Shown piece after piece: positions 17,503-21,641 of a stretch of DNA of 21,641 bases. The stretch is from Entrophospora sp. SA101 (taxonomy: Eukaryota > Glomeromycota > Glomeromycetes > Entrophosporales > Entrophosporaceae). The stretch is taken from NCBI GenBank assembly GCA_958430865.1, contig CAUDNR010002546.1:12627-34267 (forward strand), in the 5' to 3' direction. Below the pieces are notes generated by a model. It saw only the letters and a program-made list of their open reading frames with translations, searched no databases and was not told the DNA's origin. The position numbers and the translations under genes were made by a program. Numbering within the stretch: position 1 is the stretch's first letter; each line of letters starts with the position of its first letter.

Positions 17503-17664
17503 GTCTGGACCGCCATATCCATTCAAGGTGGCAGGTCACAGTTTTGGGTAGTGGGTCACACCACTATCCATGACTGAATCAAACGTTGTACGATTAACCC
17601 ATTCCAAGAATGGCATGATCATCATAAAACGTTTGGTCAGACCTCACTCAGCAAAAAAAAAAAA
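17503..17664 (+). other. LINE 3' UTR and poly-A tail
   Basis: This stretch is relatively GC-rich for the window. It can form short hairpins: GGGTAGTGG with CCACTATCC (about 17546-17571), and CCATTC at 17599-17604 with GAATGG at 17608-17613, the latter enclosed by AAACGTT and AAACGTTT. Such 3' stems are often the template-recognition signal of LINE reverse transcriptases (family knowledge). It ends in an A-run from 17653. Confidence 0.7.
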
Positions 17665-17679
17665 AGATATATAGTTGCC

Positions 17680-17907
17680 GAAATTTCAAATAAAATAGCA
17701 AAGTTACCCAAGTTTAAACCATTATAAATTTTTTTTAATTAAATAACTCAAAAAAACTTTCTATTACATTGTTTTTCATGTCTAGAATATTGCAAAAATA
17801 GAGAGTTTTTGGTAAATAGCCCATATTTAATAAAGTATCAGCACTTAAAGATTGGCAACATTTGATGATGTCTTTAGATGATTGCCACTATATACATGAT
17901 TTTCAAC
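17680..17907. other. Flank of the LINE with a repeat shared with 12940-13020
   Basis: The minus strand at about 17885-17820 reads AATCATCTAAAGACATCAT followed by TTGCCAATCTTTAAGTGCTG. Plus-strand sequence near 12946 is closely similar (same first 19 bases, then CTTGCCGAAAATTTTTATGC). No intact gene is visible. Confidence 0.45.
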
Positions 17908-17978
17908 GGGTCACAAGAAAAGGACAGGTGACAGGCATTAGCCACAATTACCTGCACCCTGTCCTTTTTTTGTGACCC
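17908..17978. mobile_element. 71-bp hairpin MITE in a BTB-TLDc pseudogene
   Basis: GGGTCACAAGAAAAGGACAG at the left and the inverted right end GGGTCACAAAAAAAGGACAG match at 20 of 21 bases (17908-17928 and 17958-17978) around a 29-base loop. On the minus strand it follows directly after the WIDRKTPY codons of the pseudogene, where TLDc coding stops being recognisable. No target duplication is obvious. Confidence 0.7.
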
Positions 17979-18515
17979 ATATGGTGTTTTTCTATCAATC
18001 CAATTTGCAAAAGGTAAAGTGTCGATAACTAATAAATTTCTTGATGGTGACATTCTCAAAAATGGTTGTTTATCAGGAATCATATAATAATGTGTAATAA
18101 TATCTTTCCATAAACCCTTGGAAAAAGCATTTGATATGGAATGATTTGGTTACTAAAACCCTCTAAAGGAATAATATATTCTTCAGCTCTTTAAAATCAT
18201 TTTCATTCGGCTCTGAAATGTTTTCCCCCCCCTTCTTCCAAACTTTCAATTAGTCCAATTCCCGTTGAACATCCTTTAAATCTAAATCATTGGCCTTTCA
18301 ATTTTTTAAAATATTGAGTTTCTAAAATAATTCTGGTTTCTCATCAATTAAATTTTCAAAATATTTTTGAAGCAAAATAAATGATTGTTGGATGAAACCT
18401 GATGAAGGTAATTTAAACCCATTTCTTTTAAGCACATCATCAAATCCAGTAATTTCAAGTTATCTTTATAAATATATCTAAGGCCCCGAACAAATCAATG
18501 AAGTTTTAATTCGAA
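17979..18515 (-). pseudogene. BTB-BACK-TLDc pseudogene fragment
   Basis: Minus-strand pieces in order: RYIYKDNLKLLDL and EMGLNYL (end of BTB), SFILLQKYFENLIDEKPELF and LDLKDVQRELD then KVWKKG (BACK), NENDFKELKNILFPLEGF, IIPYQMLFP, SPSRNLLVIDTLPFANWIDRKTPY (start of TLDc). They align in order with the intact gene at 19146-20861 (for example ILPFKELFPNDLW, LLPSRN, FASWIDKKNTPY). Stops and frameshifts occur, including a run of C near 18224. The rest of TLDc is absent beyond the hairpin element. Same strand and less than 700 bp from the intact gene, so an old tandem duplicate is likely. Confidence 0.8.
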
Positions 18516-19145
18516 TTGATATATACTATCTAAGATATTATAAATGATGAAAATTCTTTGTTCAGCGAATCTTATAAATTTGCATTAAGATGAATTTAAC
18601 ACCACTTACTATAAAAAATTATGTATGAATAAGTACTGAATAGGTACTAAGGCACATGTAATATACATATGGAAAATTGAACTTTCCCATACCAAAACAT
18701 ATGAAAAGGGTATGCATGGAGTATGTGTTTTTCGTGTTAAAAGTATATGGGAAAATGTTCACAGAAATATTCTGCACTGGTTCATATGGTTTCCAAATAT
18801 TAAACACATATTGAAAAACTGCAACATTTTGATGTAGACTGGAGCAGTCTTATAATAACCTAAAAAAATTTTTTTTTTTGGTAAAGCCATTTAACAAATC
18901 ATTTTATTATTTGCAACCTTAAAATTTGTATTAATATTTTCCTTCCCTCAGAAGTAAATTATACATCATGCTTTGTTGCAATGGTCATAATTAGTCAATG
19001 CATTATAAAAAATATGAACAACATAGATGATTTTTTACTTATAAATTTTATTTATGATAGAAGGATTAAAATAAATTTATAAATAAAAGAATTTAGTAAA
19101 TTAACCAAACATAAAAATATAAAAATTCATTTAAAAAATACAAAT
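18516..19145. other. AT-rich intergenic stretch, no gene seen
   Basis: Several TATGGGAAAA/CATATGGAAAA-like phrases occur in both orientations near 18665-18790. These could be a worn short element, but I could not define ends. The minus-strand open frame there has no recognisable content. Confidence 0.4.
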
Positions 19146-20861
19146 TCATTTTTCAATGATTTGAAAAACCTCTAATTCGTCATATTGTTTATCATCTACT
19201 ATATTGATAGCATCATAAATCAATGGTACACTATAAACTTTACCACTTAGACCAAAATAAATATCATATTTACCAAAATGAGGTAACCAAGAAGGATCAC
19301 ATATAATTGCATATTGATTATCACTATTATTAACATAACTAAATTGAGCAGTATTAATATCATTTCGATTCTTTATGTTAAATATAAAACTATCAGTTGT
19401 AGTTTTATTTTCCTTCCCATTCCAATTAAGTGGATTATAGCCTCCAACTATTTGTTCTGAATTTTGTATTCTTCCAACTGTAAGAGTTTTGTTGATATTA
19501 TCACATTTTTGATGGAATGTAGTTGGATCCAAACCATTTCTACTGTTACGATATAAAAGTTTAAATTCATATTTGACTTCTCTGAATGATGTGTATGGTG
19601 TATTTTTTTTATCAATCCAACTTGCAAAAAGCAACAATGATGTTTGGTTAATTGTTACTGATTCAAGTTCTAGAAATATTGTCTTAATTTTTTGATTCCT
19701 TGATGGTAATAAATTTAAAGTTTGCTGTTTTTCAGAACCTAAATAATAATCTAAAAGAGTTTCCCACAAATCATTAGGGAAAAGTTCCTTAAAAGGTAAA
19801 ATTTTATAATGAAAATCCACATTAGAGATATCCTGGAATCGAACCAAAGAAATTAATTCTTTCAAAGTGTTTCCTAAATCAGTAAAATTTTGTTTTGTCC
19901 AAACTTTAACATAATTAATATTGTTAATTTCTGGATGCTTGGATAGTCCCCATTTAAGAATACTTTCCCAAATAATTATTTCATCAACATGAAAATCATC
20001 TCTTTCAAGTATAGCCAATAAAGTTGATTTTTCTAATAATTCAAATTCACTTGACTCAAATAATTTATCACTATATTCACAAAATTTTTCAAGATAAATA
20101 TTTTTCAATTCCTTAAATCTTTCTTCATTGGAGTGGATTAATCTTAGAATTTTAATTGGATTTTCTTTAATGTAATCCTCATGTTTTTTGATAAAGTAAT
20201 TCATTGTGTGTTTGTAAAATAACTCAAGGCCAAGTTCATCTGCTGCAATCAATAATTGCAATACATCTGCTCCATTAAGCTCATCCAATTCAATTTTACA
20301 AGTATATAAAAATCTTTTAAATGTAGAATGTTATTATTGATATTATTATTAATAAATTAAAAAATGATAAAAATTATTATTATCAATAATATAACAAACT
20401 TACTTCAGTATAAGGTTGTGGGCGAAACCTCTTAATGACTGTTGAAACTCTGTCGAAACTCTAATGAACAATTAATGTGTAACCTGTTGAAACTATGATG
20501 ATTGGCGAAAACCCCAAATGCGAAACTCTGCCGAAACTCTAATAAACAATTAATGTGTAACATGCCGAAACTCTGTCGATTGATTTCTGGAGAAGTTTCT
20601 CCCGCAACCTTACTTCAGTATTGTCTTAAAGGCCAATTCATTAAGATTTGCTTTCTCAATAATGTAGTAACCATTTACTTTTTTTGCATCAGTTAATGCA
20701 TTTTGAAAAAAAGGACAATGGGCACATATGATTGATGAATGTGCATGAACCTCCTTAATGTTTGGTTCTATACCAACATAAATTTTCACATCATAGAAAT
20801 CTTCTGTATTTAATAATCTTTCATTTTCGTTAAAATAAATTTCAAAAATAGTTGAATCCAT
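19146..20861 (-). CDS. BTB-BACK-TLDc domain protein, two exons
   Basis: Exon 1 is 20861-20614 and exon 2 is 20313-19146. Joined at CTGAA|GTAAGG and TTTAAAAG|ATTTTT they total 1416 nt, which is 471 codons plus TGA, in frame. The BTB domain (about 10-120) has DFYDVKIYVG, EVHAHSSIICAHCPFF and, across the junction, KFLYTCKIELDELNGADVL. BACK (about 125-260) includes LERDDFHVDEIIIWESILKW and VRFQDIS. TLDc (about 300-470) has FASWIDKK, YEFKLLYRNSRNG, FHQKCDN, IVGGYNPLNW, TTTDSFIFNI and ends ELEVFQIIEK. BTB-BACK proteins are usually adaptors for cullin-3 ubiquitin ligases, and TLDc is a domain linked to oxidative-stress and V-ATPase functions in other eukaryotes (family knowledge). The actual partner here is unknown. 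The ATG at 20859-20861 is preceded by an A/T-rich leader. Intron 1 contains a MITE at its donor. Confidence 0.9.
20314..20613 (-). other. Intron 1 of the BTB-TLDc gene, enlarged by a MITE
   Basis: 300-bp GT-AG intron. The donor GTAAGG is at 20613-20608 and the acceptor AG at 20315-20314. A second, better donor GTAAGT is at 20403-20398, in a duplicate of the exon end (TACTGAAG). Without the inserted 202-bp element and its 8-bp duplication the intron would be 90 bp. If splicing used the inner donor, a stop would follow the exon at once (AAG TAA). Confidence 0.85.
20411..20612. mobile_element. 202-bp MITE with exact 8-bp target duplication at an exon-intron junction
   Basis: CTTCAGTA flanks it exactly (20403-20410 and 20613-20620). 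Terminal inverted repeats are TAAGGTTGTGGGCGAAACCT on the left and TAAGGTTGCGGGAGAAACTT inverted on the right. The interior holds a direct repeat (CGAAACTCTAATGAACAATT near 20453 and a one-base variant, CGAAACTCTAATAAACAATT, near 20532). An 8-bp duplication fits a hAT-type mechanism (inference). It has no coding frame of note. Its terminal TAAGG, read on the minus strand after the duplicated G, forms the present splice donor. Confidence 0.88.
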
Positions 20862-21094
20862 TTTTAATTTTAATAAATTTTTTTTTTTAGAATTCTATTT
20901 TTATCACAAATTTGTATTACAGTCAGTCAGCGAATCATAATTAAATTCGCATCACAACAAATTTTTTGCTTCATATGGTGCGGGAGCTACTTAATCACAA
21001 CTTTTTATCACCTTTCTAAAAAATATAGAACTCATGAGCTAGCGGCCCAAATTTAGAATCCTTTCTATTAAATGAAAGTTCAAAGGCAAAGCAA
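20862..21094. other. Upstream region of the BTB-TLDc gene
   Basis: A/T-rich leader just before the ATG (minus strand), and no clear TATA box at a standard distance. GCTGACTGACTGTAATAC on the minus strand near 20920 is the only less AT-biased stretch. Nothing else recognised. Confidence 0.35.
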
Positions 21095-21365
21095 TATAGA
21101 TGGGTGTCTAAATCAAATTATTTAGACAATGCCTAAAATATAAATTAATTTAGACATTTAGACAATCATGGTCTCAATTGTCTAAAATGCTGAAATTGAA
21201 TTTTTTATTGAATAATTACTGAACTTTGTGGATGTTTTGTATATACACGTGACTTTTAAAGCAAATCAAGTACTATTTATATTAATTTAGACGTTTAGAC
21301 ATTTTTGTCTAAATACTATTTTGGCTTTAGACAACCCCAAAAACAATTTAGATGTCCATCTATAT
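21095..21365. mobile_element. Foldback MITE, 271 bp, rich in TTTAGACA motifs
   Basis: Ends ATATAGATGGGTGTCTAAAT (from 21094) and inverted ATATAGATGGACATCTAAAT (to 21365) match at 17 of 20 bases. AAAGCAA lies on both sides (21088-21094 and 21366-21372), a likely target duplication of 7 bp or more. TTTAGACA or its complement occurs many times inside, so the whole element can fold back. No coding frame. Confidence 0.75.
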
Positions 21366-21641
21366 AAAGCAACAAATTAATAGAGCCTTTTTTATTAGGT
21401 CCTAAAATTCACTGATCAATTTTTTGTGTAATATTGAACTAGATCTATAAATCACACTTGAATTGTACTTTGATGGAATTTTATTGCATGCAAAAAAAAA
21501 TTTTTTTGAGTTGTAAATTTTGTTTTATAAAATAAATTTGTTTGATTTTTTCATTCATCGTTCATGTTTCCTCTTGATCGTATATCTTAAATTGGTCGCG
21601 TTTACAATCATTTTGACATTCGTTATATTAAGGTTATTTTG
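21366..21641. other. AT-rich end of window, no gene seen
   Basis: No frame, repeat or element ends that I can support. Confidence 0.4.

Larger units (their letters stand above)
13100..17664 (+). mobile_element. 5'-truncated LINE (RT-RNase H) with poly-A and 15-bp target duplication
   Basis: AGATATATAGTTGCC at 13085-13099 is repeated exactly at 17665-17679, right after an A-tract starting at 17653. This is the hallmark of target-primed reverse transcription. Everything between is the element: coding sequence from the first base (the 5' UTR, any first ORF and the endonuclease are missing), reverse transcriptase, RNase H, a C-terminal zinc-knuckle-like motif, a 3' UTR and poly-A. Domain order fits an I/Tad-like LINE (inference). 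It carries a MITE at 15049-15199, an in-frame TGA at 13228-13230 and a changed RT catalytic motif, so it is inactive. Confidence 0.92.

Noticed and set aside
18619..18807. Minus-strand open frame of 62 codons
   Set aside because: No domain, AT-rich, and made of repeated TATGGGAAAA-like phrases.
20502..20696. Plus-strand open frame over intron 1 of the BTB-TLDc gene
   Set aside because: Antisense to exon 1 and the MITE; the minus-strand gene has clear domains and consistent splicing.

Overview
The window looks like nuclear DNA of a very AT-rich, repeat-laden fungus, most probably an arbuscular mycorrhizal fungus (Glomeromycotina, Rhizophagus-like). The reasons are the base composition, short GTAAG...AG introns, a BTB-BACK-TLDc gene with a decayed relative beside it (this family is strongly expanded in Rhizophagus), asparagine-rich coding tails, small secreted proteins with dibasic Lys-Arg sites, and an abundance of LINE, pogo/Tigger, Tc1/mariner-like and hAT-like debris. 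The organism assignment is inference; no rRNA or marker gene is present.

Layout. 1-589: 3' end of an unrecognised gene. 599-3276: tandem repeats, including a 15.5-bp minisatellite. 3350-6126: decayed pogo/Tigger transposase pieces on the minus strand, with a TIR-bounded non-autonomous element (5231-5844) lying against the N-terminal piece. 6551-8384: a dispersed repeat and a Tc1/mariner-like foldback element whose right arm has expanded into a tandem array. 8573-9067 and 11339-11840: two paralogous small secreted-protein genes carried by a segmental duplication (about 8.1-9.59 kb and 10.85-12.36 kb). Each is broken by a different lesion. The DNA between them holds three short elements and a 10-N assembly gap. 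12365-12840: intron-containing relic of a hAT-like transposase-derived gene. 13100-17664: a 5'-truncated LINE with a poly-A tail and an exact 15-bp target-site duplication. Its single RT-RNase H frame is split by a 151-bp MITE. 17908-18515: BTB-BACK-TLDc pseudogene ending at a hairpin MITE. 19146-20861: the one apparently intact cellular gene, a two-exon BTB-BACK-TLDc protein of 471 residues on the minus strand. 21095-21365: another foldback MITE.

No operon or multi-gene pathway is visible. The main theme is nested small DNA transposons and how they alter host and transposon genes. Two cases stand out. A 202-bp element landed exactly on the exon 1/intron 1 junction of the BTB-TLDc gene, and its first bases rebuild the splice donor. 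A 151-bp element interrupts the LINE frame such that clean excision would restore the frame exactly. No CRISPR, rRNA or tRNA gene was seen, and I found no convincing new multi-gene system.
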